DNA of 64,000 bases from Zeimonas sp036675585 (lineage in GTDB: Bacteria; Pseudomonadota; Gammaproteobacteria; Burkholderiales; Burkholderiaceae_E). The notes beneath the pieces are model-generated. The model did no database searches. It was given only the letters and a program-made list of their open reading frames with translations, and was not told the DNA's origin. Each line of letters opens with the position of its first letter. The first letter of the stretch is position 1. Where the stretch lies: contig JAKFES010000001.1 in the NCBI GenBank assembly GCA_036675585.1, positions 1 to 64,000 on the forward strand, read 5' to 3'. This document shows, piece after piece, positions 11,888-23,538 of this stretch. Both the position numbers and the translations under genes were made by a program.

Positions 11888-12505
11888 ATGAAGTTCTCGC
11901 ATGCCCTCATCGAGAAGAACCTGACGCTGATGATCGTGCTGATCGTCGTGGCGATCAGCGTCGGCGGACTGGTCGAGATCGTGCCGCTGTTCTTCCAGAA
12001 ATCGACGACCGAGCCGGTCGAAGGCCTCAAGCCCTACGCGCCGCTCCAGCTGGTCGGGCGCGACGTCTACATCCGCGAAGGCTGCTCGAACTGCCACTCG
12101 CAGATGATCCGTCCGTTCCGCGCCGAGACCGAGCGCTACGGACACTATTCGGTGGCCGGCGAATTCGTCTACGACCGGCCGTTCCTGTGGGGCAGCAAGC
12201 GCACCGGACCCGATCTCGCGCGCGTCGGCGGGCGCTACAGCGACGAGTGGCACCGCGTGCACCTGATGAACCCGCGCGACCTCGTTCCCGAGTCGAACAT
12301 GCCGGGCTATCCGTGGCTGGCACGCGCCGCCGCCGACGACGGCAGCGTCGGCCAGCGCATGCGCGTGCTGCGCCGGCTCGGCCATCCGTACAGCGACGAG
12401 GAAATCGCCGGCGCGGCCGACGCGCTGAAGGACCGCACCGAGATGGACGCGCTGATCGCCTACCTTCAGGTGCTCGGCACGTCGATCCGCAGCACCGCGC
12501 GCTAG
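11888..12505 (+). CDS. ccoO: Cbb3-type cytochrome c oxidase subunit II (monoheme c)
   Basis: Membrane-anchored monoheme cytochrome c of 205 residues. One N-terminal anchor (residues about 14-34) is followed by the heme site EGCSNCHSQMIRP near residue 65, and the region GTDL/RVGGRYSDEWH typical of CcoO. I chose the ATG at 11888, giving MKFSHALIEKN, because it matches the family N-terminus and leaves the anchor intact; it follows ccoN by 67 bases. The distal methionine is expected in the SNMPGYPWL segment. Confidence 0.96.
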   Translation: MKFSHALIEKNLTLMIVLIVVAISVGGLVEIVPLFFQKSTTEPVEGLKPYAPLQLVGRDVYIREGCSNCHSQMIRPFRAETERYGHYSVAGEFVYDRPFLWGSKRTGPDLARVGGRYSDEWHRVHLMNPRDLVPESNMPGYPWLARAAADDGSVGQRMRVLRRLGHPYSDEEIAGAADALKDRTEMDALIAYLQVLGTSIRSTAR

Positions 12506-12512
12506 GAAAGCG

Positions 12513-12674
12513 ATGGACATCAACGTATTTCGCGGGCTGCTCGCCGTCGTGTGCCTGCTCGCGTTCCTCGGCATCGTCGCCTGGGCATGGAGTCGCCACC
12601 AGCTCGAGCGTTTCGCCGAGGCGGCGAACCTGCCCTTCGTCGAGGAAGACCAGGAAGCGAACCGACATGGCTGA
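12513..12674 (+). CDS. ccoQ: Cbb3-type oxidase small subunit CcoQ/FixQ
   Basis: A 53-residue single-helix protein between ccoO and ccoP. It begins MDINVFRGLLAVVCLLAFLG and then has WAWSRHQLERFAEAANLPF and an acidic tail, the usual CcoQ layout (membrane helix followed by a short charged cytoplasmic end). An AGGAAAG ribosome-binding site at 12504-12510 precedes the ATG, and the 3' end overlaps ccoP by 8 bases. CcoQ stabilises interaction of CcoP with the core complex. Confidence 0.9.
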   Translation: MDINVFRGLLAVVCLLAFLGIVAWAWSRHQLERFAEAANLPFVEEDQEANRHG

Positions 12675-13587
12675 TTTCATCGCACCGGGCTGGAGCCTGT
12701 ACATCACGATCGTCACCCTCGTTTCGATCGCCTTCTGCGTGTGGCTCACGCTGGTGCTCGCGCGCGGCCGCGCGCCGGGCCGCAAGGTCGACACCACGGG
12801 CCACCGCTGGGACGAGACGCTCGAGGAATACAACAACCCGCTGCCGCGCTGGTGGCTGTGGCTGTTCCTGATCACCTGCGTGTTCGCGCTCGGGTACCTG
12901 GCGCTGTATCCCGGGCTCGGCTCGTTCCAGGGGCTGCTCGGCTGGAGCCAGAAGGGCCAGTACGAGCGCGAGGTCGCGCGCGTCGACGAGGTGGCGGCAC
13001 CGCTGTTCGCGAAGTACCTGCAGCAGGACGTCGCGACCGTGGCCGCCGACCCGCAGGCGCGCGCCATCGGCGAGCGCATGTACCTGACGTATTGCGTGCA
13101 GTGCCACGGATCGGACGCGCGCGGCAGCCGCGGATTCCCGAACCTCGCCGATCGCGACTGGCTGTACGGCGGCGATCCCGACACGATCAAGACGACGATC
13201 ACCGCCGGGCGCAACGGCGTGATGCCGCCGATGGCCGCCGCGCTGGGCGGCGAGCAGGACGTGCGCAACGTCGCGAACTACGTCCTCTCGCTGTCGGGCA
13301 GCGCGCACGACGCGGCGGGCGCCGCGGCGGGCAAGGAGAAGTTCGCGGTGTGCGCCGCATGCCACGGCGAGGCCGGCACCGGCAACCCGGCGCTCGGGGC
13401 GCCGAACCTGACCGACAAGACGTGGCTGTACGGCGGCGGGGTCGCGCGCATCGTCGAGACGATCGAGAAGGGCCGCAGCAACCAGATGCCGGCTTTCGGC
13501 GAGATGCTCTCCGAGGGCAAGGTCCACCTGCTCGCCGCGTACGTCTGGGGCCTGTCGAACGGCGCCGGAACGTCGAAAACCGATTGA
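12667..13587 (+). CDS. ccoP: Cbb3-type cytochrome c oxidase subunit III (diheme c)
   Basis: A 306-residue diheme cytochrome that passes electrons to CcoO/CcoN. It has an N-terminal helix, the DETLEEYNNPLPRWWLWLF element preceding the second helix, and heme sites CVQCH near residue 146 and CAACH near 234. The ATG at 12667 lies inside the ccoQ end and is preceded by GAAGCGAACCGA. The 3' end overlaps the ccoG TTG start, so the whole block ccoNOQPG is tightly packed. Confidence 0.96.
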   Translation: MADFIAPGWSLYITIVTLVSIAFCVWLTLVLARGRAPGRKVDTTGHRWDETLEEYNNPLPRWWLWLFLITCVFALGYLALYPGLGSFQGLLGWSQKGQYEREVARVDEVAAPLFAKYLQQDVATVAADPQARAIGERMYLTYCVQCHGSDARGSRGFPNLADRDWLYGGDPDTIKTTITAGRNGVMPPMAAALGGEQDVRNVANYVLSLSGSAHDAAGAAAGKEKFAVCAACHGEAGTGNPALGAPNLTDKTWLYGGGVARIVETIEKGRSNQMPAFGEMLSEGKVHLLAAYVWGLSNGAGTSKTD

Positions 13588-15005
13588 ACACGACGCAACC
13601 CGCGGACTCGCGGCCGCCCGCCTCGGGCGACGTCGAGGTCGCACTGTACGAAGTCCGGCGCAAGATCTATCCGCGCGCCGTCACCGGCTGGTTCGCCCGC
13701 TGGCGCTGGACGCTGGTCTGGCTCACGCAACTCGTCTTCTACGGCCTGCCGTGGCTGAGCTGGGGCAGCCGGCCGGCGGTGCTGTTCGATCTCGAGGCGC
13801 GTCGCTTCTACCTGTTCGGGCTCGTCCTGTATCCGCAGGACTTCATCTACCTGACCGCGCTGCTCGTCATCTCGGCGCTCGGGCTGTTTCTCTTCACCGC
13901 GGTCGCCGGGCGCCTGTGGTGCGGCTACGCCTGCCCGCAGACGGTGTACACCGAGATCTTCATGTGGATCGAGCGGCGCATCGAGGGCGACCGCGCCGCG
14001 CGCATGAAGCTCGATCGCGCGCCGTGGAGCGCGCACAAGCTCGCACGCAAGTCGGCCAAGCATCTCGCGTGGGCGGCGGTCGCGCTGTGGACCGGCATCA
14101 CTTTCGTCGGCTACTTCACGCCGATGCGCGAACTGCTCGCCGGTGCCGCCACCTTCGCGCTCGGCCCGTGGCAGAGCTTCTGGGTGCTGTTCTACGGATT
14201 CGCGACCTGGGGCAACGCCGGCTTCCTGCGCGAGCAGGTGTGCAAGTACATGTGTCCGTATGCGCGCTTCCAGAGCGTGATGTTCGACAAGGACACGATG
14301 GTCATCACCTACGACCGCGAACGCGGCGAGCCGCGCGGTCCGCGCCCGCGCAAGGCCGACCCCGGCACGCTCGGGCTCGGCGCGTGCGTCGACTGCAACA
14401 TCTGCGTGCAGGTCTGCCCGACCGGCATCGACATCCGCGACGGATTGCAGATCGAGTGCATCGGCTGCGCGGCCTGCGTCGACGGCTGCGACCAGGTGAT
14501 GGACCGGATGGGCTACGCCCGCGGGCTGATCCGCTACACGACGCAGAACGCGCTCGAGAACAAGCTCGACCGCGCGGCGATCGTGCGCCGCGTGTTCCGC
14601 CCGCGCGTGTTGCTCTACAGCGCCGTGCTGTTCGCGGTTACGATTGCGCTGTTCGCGCACCTGGCCTTGCGTGCGCCGCTGAAGGCCGACGTGATGCGCG
14701 ATCGCGCGCTCGGCCGCGAGGTCGAGGAAGGCATGATCGAGAACACCTACCGCGTGCAGATCATCAATTCGAGCGAGCAGCCGCGCCGCTTCCGCATCGT
14801 CGCCTCGGGAATCGACACGGTCTTCCTCGTCGGCGAAACCGAGTTCGACGTCGAGCCGACCGGCGTGCGCATGGTTCCGGTGAGCGCGCGCGTGCAGCCC
14901 GGCGAAGCCGGGCCGGGCAGCAATCCGATCTCGTTTCGCGTCGAGGCCCTGGACGATCCGTCGGTCGCGGTCGACGCGCGGTCGACCTTCTTCGTTCCCC
15001 GCTGA
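13584..15005 (+). CDS. ccoG: Cbb3 assembly ferredoxin-like protein CcoG (RdxA/FixG)
   Basis: A 473-residue membrane protein with about five helices and two [4Fe-4S] motifs, implicated in reducing copper for oxidase assembly. Visible: RLWCGYACPQTVYTEIF, the ferredoxin repeats CVDCNICVQVCPTGIDIR and CIGCAACVDGCD, and a C-terminal immunoglobulin-like domain (FixG C-terminal). The only sensible start is TTG at 13584 (TTGA overlap with the ccoP stop): no ATG occurs before the first helix in frame. Length matches the family (about 460-490). Confidence 0.92.
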   Translation: MNTTQPADSRPPASGDVEVALYEVRRKIYPRAVTGWFARWRWTLVWLTQLVFYGLPWLSWGSRPAVLFDLEARRFYLFGLVLYPQDFIYLTALLVISALGLFLFTAVAGRLWCGYACPQTVYTEIFMWIERRIEGDRAARMKLDRAPWSAHKLARKSAKHLAWAAVALWTGITFVGYFTPMRELLAGAATFALGPWQSFWVLFYGFATWGNAGFLREQVCKYMCPYARFQSVMFDKDTMVITYDRERGEPRGPRPRKADPGTLGLGACVDCNICVQVCPTGIDIRDGLQIECIGCAACVDGCDQVMDRMGYARGLIRYTTQNALENKLDRAAIVRRVFRPRVLLYSAVLFAVTIALFAHLALRAPLKADVMRDRALGREVEEGMIENTYRVQIINSSEQPRRFRIVASGIDTVFLVGETEFDVEPTGVRMVPVSARVQPGEAGPGSNPISFRVEALDDPSVAVDARSTFFVPR

Positions 15006-15015
15006 AGCGCGCGCC

Positions 15016-15564
15016 ATGCAACCGAGCGCGACGATGAACGAGCCGCATCGCACCGCATCCGCCCCCCGCCCCTGGTACCGGCACCGGTGGCCGTGGCTGC
15101 TCGCGATCGCGCCGACCGCGGCGCTCGTCGGGGGACTGTTCACGCTGTGGCTCGCTGCAACGACGAGCGACCCGCTCGTCGTCGACGACTACTACCGCGA
15201 AGGCCGTGCGATCAACCAGCAGCTCGCGCGCGATCGCGTCGCCAGCGCGCTCGGCCTGCATGCCGACCTGCGCTTCGGCGCCGGCGACCGGCCGACGATC
15301 GAAGTGCGCCTTCGCGCCGAGCGCGGCAGCGGCTGGCCGCCCGAGCTGCGCTTGCGCATCGTGCACGCCACGCAGGCAACGCGCGACCGCGAATACCGGC
15401 TCGAGCACGTCGCCGACGGTGCCTACCGCGCCGACGGCGCCGCGCCGCAGCCGCCCGGGCGCTGGCTCGTGCAGCTCGAGGACGCCGGGCGCACCTGGCG
15501 CCTGGTCGCGCCGTCGGTCACGCGCTTCGATGCCGCGCTCGAGTTGCGCGCGACCGGATCATGA
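15016..15564 (+). CDS. fixH: FixH/CcoH family protein
   Basis: A 182-residue protein with one N-terminal membrane helix (HRWPWLLAIAPTAALVGGLF region, about 26-46) and a periplasmic beta-sandwich domain, containing the family segment PLVVDDYYREGRAINQ. FixH/CcoH is needed for stable cbb3 assembly. Two nearby ATGs (15016 and 15034) both fit. The 3' end overlaps the next gene by ATGA, indicating continued coupling to the downstream small membrane protein. Confidence 0.88.
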   Translation: MQPSATMNEPHRTASAPRPWYRHRWPWLLAIAPTAALVGGLFTLWLAATTSDPLVVDDYYREGRAINQQLARDRVASALGLHADLRFGAGDRPTIEVRLRAERGSGWPPELRLRIVHATQATRDREYRLEHVADGAYRADGAAPQPPGRWLVQLEDAGRTWRLVAPSVTRFDAALELRATGS

Positions 15565-15872
15565 GCAGCACGCCGAATCCGCCGGCGGTCGCGCCCGAGT
15601 CGGCGCGCGAGGCCGCCTGGCGCAACGCCGGGCGCATCGTCATGCAGGTGCTGTGGCCCGCGTTCCTGCTCGCGATCATCGCCGAAGGCATCTTCTTTTC
15701 GATCATCGATCCGCGCGAGCTCGTCGTCGTCGCCGAGTCGCTGCGCGACAGCCGCGTCGCCGCCTACACGATCGCGTTCTTCGTGTTCTGGGCGCTGTTC
15801 GCGTGTTCGAGCGCGATCACCTGGTTCCTGAGCCACGGCGTCGGCGAAGCGCCGCAGCGACCGGGCGACTGA
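15561..15872 (+). CDS. Uncharacterised two-helix membrane protein, last gene of the cbb3 locus
   Basis: I do not recognise a named family. The 103-residue product has a short polar N-terminus, a hydrophobic segment at about 31-51 (VLWPAFLLAIIAEGIFFSII), a loop with an acidic start, and a second helix at about 73-95 ending in WFLSHGVGEAP. There is no cysteine or heme motif in the loops. Its ATG overlaps the fixH stop (ATGA), so it is made with the cbb3 assembly proteins. Position suggests an accessory role in oxidase assembly or stability; this is inference only. The convergent hslR gene ends 6 bases away. Confidence 0.75.
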   Translation: MSSTPNPPAVAPESAREAAWRNAGRIVMQVLWPAFLLAIIAEGIFFSIIDPRELVVVAESLRDSRVAAYTIAFFVFWALFACSSAITWFLSHGVGEAPQRPGD

Positions 15873-15878
15873 GGCGCG

Positions 15879-16310
15879 TCACCGGCGGCCGTCCCAATCG
15901 GCGAGTCGCCGGCGATCGCGCTTCGTCGGGCGCCCGCCCTCGATCGCATCGGCGGGCTCGGCCTGGAAACGGCGCCGCTCGCGAAGTCGCTCGCGGCGCT
16001 CGATCGATTCGGCCGTTTCCTCGTACAGCGCCTGCGCGACCGCCGCCGGGCCACGCCGGTCGCTGATCGCGAGCACGCGCACGATGCGTTCGACCTCGCC
16101 GATGCGCACGCGCAACTCGTCGCCGACGCGGATCGTCCGCGCGGGCTTGACGCGCTCGCCGCCGACGACGACGCGCCCGCTCTCGACCGCCTGGCGCGCG
16201 AGGTTGCGCGCCGCGAAGAAGCGCGCCGCCCACAGCCACTTGTCGACGCGCACGGGGCCCGCGGCAGGCTCGCCCGCCTGCGTGCGCGCGTCACGATGCG
16301 CGTCGGGCAT
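15879..16310 (-). CDS. hslR: Ribosome-associated heat shock protein Hsp15 (S4-domain RNA-binding protein)
   Basis: A 143-residue S4-domain protein of the Hsp15 type, which in E. coli binds free 50S subunits carrying nascent chains and helps recycle them. The S4 fold covers about residues 20-80: VRVDKWLWAARFFAARNLA, then GRVVVGGERVKPARTIRVGD. The basic C-terminus (RRERLRERRRFQ, RRLADWDGRR) is normal for the family. It is convergent with the cbb3 locus and divergent from the MaoC gene. The 120-base divergent gap holds a -10-like TATTTT and a palindrome. Confidence 0.9.
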   Translation of the reverse strand: MPDAHRDARTQAGEPAAGPVRVDKWLWAARFFAARNLARQAVESGRVVVGGERVKPARTIRVGDELRVRIGEVERIVRVLAISDRRGPAAVAQALYEETAESIERRERLRERRRFQAEPADAIEGGRPTKRDRRRLADWDGRR

Positions 16311-16396
16311 GCCGGCGCGCCGATCGGTGCGGCGCGTGCGGAATGGCGGATGCGGGCATGGCGAAGCGTCGGGCTTTTCTGTATTTTAAGGCCGCT

Positions 16397-16410
16397 CCGG
16401 CACGTGCCGG
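16397..16410 (+). promoter_or_regulatory. Perfect 14-bp palindrome CCGGCACGTGCCGG
   Basis: A perfect palindrome lies between a -10-like TATTTT (16382-16387) and the MaoC gene start (16430). Its symmetry and its place just downstream of the likely promoter make it a candidate operator for MaoC and/or the divergent hslR. It could also form a short hairpin in the MaoC leader. No regulator gene sits beside it. Confidence 0.4.
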
Positions 16411-16429
16411 TCTCGTGGAGTTCGCATTC

Positions 16430-16900
16430 ATGTCCGTTCCCCCGAAGCAGCGCTTCTTCGAGGATTTCCAGCCCGGAGAGGTGCTCGAGTTCGGCGACTA
16501 CCTGATCACCGAGGACGAAATCGTCGAGTTCGCGAAACGATACGACCCGCAGCCGTTTCACATCGATGCGCAGGCCGCGGCCGCATCGATCTACGGCGGA
16601 CTGATTGCGAGCGGATGGATGACCGGAAGCATCGTGATGCGCATGCTCGTCGACCACTTCATTTCGCCGGCGTCGAGCCTGGGCTCGCCCGGCGTCGACG
16701 AGATCCGCTGGACCAAACCGGTGCGCCCCGGCGACCGGCTCAAGCTGCGGGTCACGATCGTCGATACCAAGCGCTCGCAGAGCAAACCCGATCGCGGCGT
16801 CGTCCAGGTGCAGCAGGAAGCCATCAACCAGGACGGCGAGACCGTGATGCGCATCCGCGGCATGGGCCTGTACCGATGCCGCTCCGACGCAGCCGCCTGA
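16430..16900 (+). CDS. MaoC-family hotdog-fold dehydratase
   Basis: A 156-residue single-hotdog protein resembling (R)-specific enoyl-CoA hydratases and bacterial MaoC-like dehydratases. The motif FAKRYDPQPFHIDAQAA (about 36-52) contains the expected catalytic Asp/His pair, followed by YGGLIASGWMT. Substrate is not certain: acyl-CoA from fatty acid, polyhydroxyalkanoate or branched-chain metabolism are options. I chose ATG 16430 (MSVPPKQRFFEDFQPGE) over the upstream in-frame ATG at 16343 because it has GTGGAG at 16415-16420 and starts at the fold boundary. The gene stands alone, and its stop is followed by a hairpin shared with gltD. Confidence 0.85.
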   Translation: MSVPPKQRFFEDFQPGEVLEFGDYLITEDEIVEFAKRYDPQPFHIDAQAAAASIYGGLIASGWMTGSIVMRMLVDHFISPASSLGSPGVDEIRWTKPVRPGDRLKLRVTIVDTKRSQSKPDRGVVQVQQEAINQDGETVMRIRGMGLYRCRSDAAA

Positions 16901-16917
16901 GCCGCGCTCAGCGCGGC
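16901..16917. terminator. Hairpin between MaoC gene and gltD stop
   Basis: GCCGCGC-TCA-GCGCGGC is a perfect 7-bp stem with a 3-base loop. It begins one base after the MaoC stop, and its loop is exactly the gltD stop codon (TGA on the minus strand). There is no U-tract in either direction. A bidirectional terminator or transcript-end stabiliser for two convergent genes is likely. Confidence 0.45.
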
Positions 16918-18395
16918 AGCGTGCTCGATCCCATGAGGAACTCGTCGACCGCGCGCGCGCACTGCCGCCCTTCGCGGATCGCCCACACCACCAGCGACTG
17001 CCCGCGACGCATGTCGCCCGCGGCGAACAGCTTGTCGACGTTCGTCCGATAGCAGCCCGACCCGTCGGTCGTCGCCTTCGCATTGCCGCGCGGGTCGCGC
17101 TCCGCATCGAACGCTTCGAGCACCGAGGCGACCGGCGAGACGAATCCCATCGCCAGCAGCACGAGGTCGGCGCCGATCTCGAACTCGCTGCCGGCGATCT
17201 CGGTCATCCGCATCGGCCCGCCCGCCGGATCCTTCGTCCACTCGAGCCGCACGCCGACCAGCGCGCGAACGCGCCCGGATCCGTCCTCGGCGAACGCCTT
17301 GGTGCCGATCGCCCAGTCGCGCTCGCAGCCTTCCTCGTGCGATGAAGACGTGCGCAAGCGGTACGGCCAGTATGGCCAGGTGAGCGCGCGGTTCTCCTGC
17401 GCGGGCGGCTGCGGCAGCAACTCGAACTGCGTCACCGAGCGCGCCCCCTGCCGGTTGCTGGTGCCGACGCAATCGGACCCGGTATCGCCGCCGCCGATGA
17501 CGACGACGCGCTTGCCTTCGGCGCAGATCTGCGTCGCGAGTGAATCGCCCGCGACGACGCGGTTCTGCTGCGGCAGGAACTCCATCGCGAAATGCACGCC
17601 GTCGAGTTCGCGGCCGGGCACCGGAAGGTCGCGCGGCTGCTCGGAACCGCCGCCCAGGACGACCGCGTCGAAGCCCTCGAGCAGCGCGTCGGGCGCGACC
17701 GTTTCGCGCGCCAGGTTCAGGATGGTCGGCATCGGCGCTTCGCGGCCGACGAACACGCCGGTGCGGAAGCGCACGCCCTCGGCCTGCATCTGCTCGATGC
17801 GCCGGTCGATGTGGCGCTTCTCGAGCTTGAAGTCGGGGATCCCGTAGCGCAGCAGTCCGCCGGCGCGATCGTTCTTCTCGAACACGGTCACGTCGTGTCC
17901 GGCACGCGCCAGCTGCTGCGCGCACGCGAGCCCGGCGGGGCCCGAACCGACGATCGCGACGCTGCGTCCGGTCTTGCGTGCCGGCGGCTGGGGGACGACC
18001 CAGCCCATCTCCCAGCCCTTGTCGATGATCGCGTGCTCGATCGACTTGATGCCGACCGGATCGTCGTTGATGTTCAGCGTGCAGGCAGCCTCGCACGGCG
18101 CCGGGCAGATCCGGCCGGTGAACTCGGGGAAGTTGTTCGTCGACAGCAGGACCTCGAGCGCGCGTTTCCAGTCGTTGCGATAGACGAGGTCGTTCCAGTC
18201 GGGAATGATGTTGTTCACCGGGCAGCCGGTCTGGCAGAACGGGATGCCGCAGTCCATGCAGCGTGCGCCCTGCTTCGAGGCCGCGTCGTCGGGCAGGCGC
18301 GCGATGAACTCGCGGAAGTGCCGCACGCGCGTGCGCGCTTCCTCGGCCGCCTCGTGCAGCCGCTCGAACTCGAGGAATCCGGTGATCTTTCCCAT
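16908..18395 (-). CDS. gltD: Glutamate synthase (NADPH) small subunit
   Basis: The 495-residue beta subunit passes electrons from NADPH through FAD and iron-sulfur clusters to GltB. The N-terminal cysteine clusters are seen at about 48-100 (CMDCGIPFCQTGCPVNN and CPAPCEAAC). Two nucleotide-binding folds follow: GSGPAGLACAQQLA near 155 and VVVIGGGDTGSDCVGT near 300, with a C-terminal FAGDMRRGQSLVVWAI. The ATG at 18395 gives MGKITGFLEFERL. An open frame continues upstream into gltB DNA but is not coding there. It follows gltB by 65 bases carrying an inverted repeat. Confidence 0.97.
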   Translation of the reverse strand: MGKITGFLEFERLHEAAEEARTRVRHFREFIARLPDDAASKQGARCMDCGIPFCQTGCPVNNIIPDWNDLVYRNDWKRALEVLLSTNNFPEFTGRICPAPCEAACTLNINDDPVGIKSIEHAIIDKGWEMGWVVPQPPARKTGRSVAIVGSGPAGLACAQQLARAGHDVTVFEKNDRAGGLLRYGIPDFKLEKRHIDRRIEQMQAEGVRFRTGVFVGREAPMPTILNLARETVAPDALLEGFDAVVLGGGSEQPRDLPVPGRELDGVHFAMEFLPQQNRVVAGDSLATQICAEGKRVVVIGGGDTGSDCVGTSNRQGARSVTQFELLPQPPAQENRALTWPYWPYRLRTSSSHEEGCERDWAIGTKAFAEDGSGRVRALVGVRLEWTKDPAGGPMRMTEIAGSEFEIGADLVLLAMGFVSPVASVLEAFDAERDPRGNAKATTDGSGCYRTNVDKLFAAGDMRRGQSLVVWAIREGRQCARAVDEFLMGSSTLPR

Positions 18396-18431
18396 GCCTT
18401 GGCTTTTCGCTGTTGGACGTCGATCGGCGGA

Positions 18432-18456
18432 GCGGGGCGCGCGGGGCGCGCCCCGC
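18432..18456 (-). terminator. Inverted repeat in the gltB-gltD spacer
   Basis: GCGGGGCGCG, a 5-base loop, then CGCGCCCCGC: a perfect 10-bp GC-only stem, beginning about 4 bases past the gltB stop. It has no U-tract. It could attenuate readthrough into gltD or protect the gltB message end, setting the GltB:GltD ratio. The role is inferred. Confidence 0.45.
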
Positions 18457-18460
18457 CGGT

Positions 18461-23179
<4,719 letters not shown>

Positions 23180-23399
23180 CGTGAACTCTCCGGAGTCGGA
23201 CCGGGCGAAGAAGCAGGAAACGGTTCGCGTTCGATTTTCCCGGATCGGGCGACGCGGGGCCGCCGAGCCGGGGAAGGGGGAAGCGGCTCGGCCACACCGG
23301 GGAAACCCGGTTCAAGTCAGTGCTTGCTCACTACTAAAGCCGCACTCCGCGGTGATTTGGCGCAGTGCAACGTGATGCACGCAATCGAACTCTTTTTTT

Positions 23400-23428
23400 A
23401 GTGTAGCGCGCAGCAAACGTGAGGTGAA
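23400..23428 (-). promoter_or_regulatory. Candidate gltB promoter
   Basis: Reading leftward, TTCACC (23428-23423) and TACACT (23405-23400) are separated by exactly 17 bases, each matching 4 of 6 sigma-70 consensus positions. The predicted start near 23393 would give a leader of about 210 bases before gltB. Confidence 0.4.
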
Positions 23429-23479
23429 GCGCCCGTTTTCTTTTTTTGTTGCGGTGCATCGTCGACGCGTACGTTCGAT

Positions 23480-23509
23480 TTGACAACGTTTTGTCTCACA
23501 TGAGACATT
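23480..23509 (+). promoter_or_regulatory. Efflux promoter with overlapping TetR-type operator
   Basis: A consensus -35 TTGACA is at 23480-23485 and a weak -10 (GACATT at 23504-23509) is 18 bases on. Between and over the -10 lies TGTCTCA-CA-TGAGACA (23492-23507), a perfect 7-bp inverted repeat of the size bound by TetR dimers. A TetR-family gene is the last gene of this operon (29379-29942), so autoregulated repression is the simplest reading. The first gene starts at 23539. Confidence 0.6.
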
Positions 23510-23538
23510 CGTATATCACCAAACCCCCAAAGAACCCC

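Larger units (their letters stand above)
23180..23538. other. Divergent intergenic region gltB / RND efflux operon
   Basis: The only stretch over 300 bases without a gene. It is AT-richer than its surroundings, with T-runs at 23392-23399 and 23441-23447. It holds a candidate leftward gltB promoter (23400-23428), the rightward efflux promoter with its operator (23480-23509) and an inverted repeat GTGCA-N6-TGCAC at 23365-23380 inside the predicted gltB leader. Bases 23180-23340 show nothing I recognise beyond a leader of ordinary composition. Confidence 0.7.
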
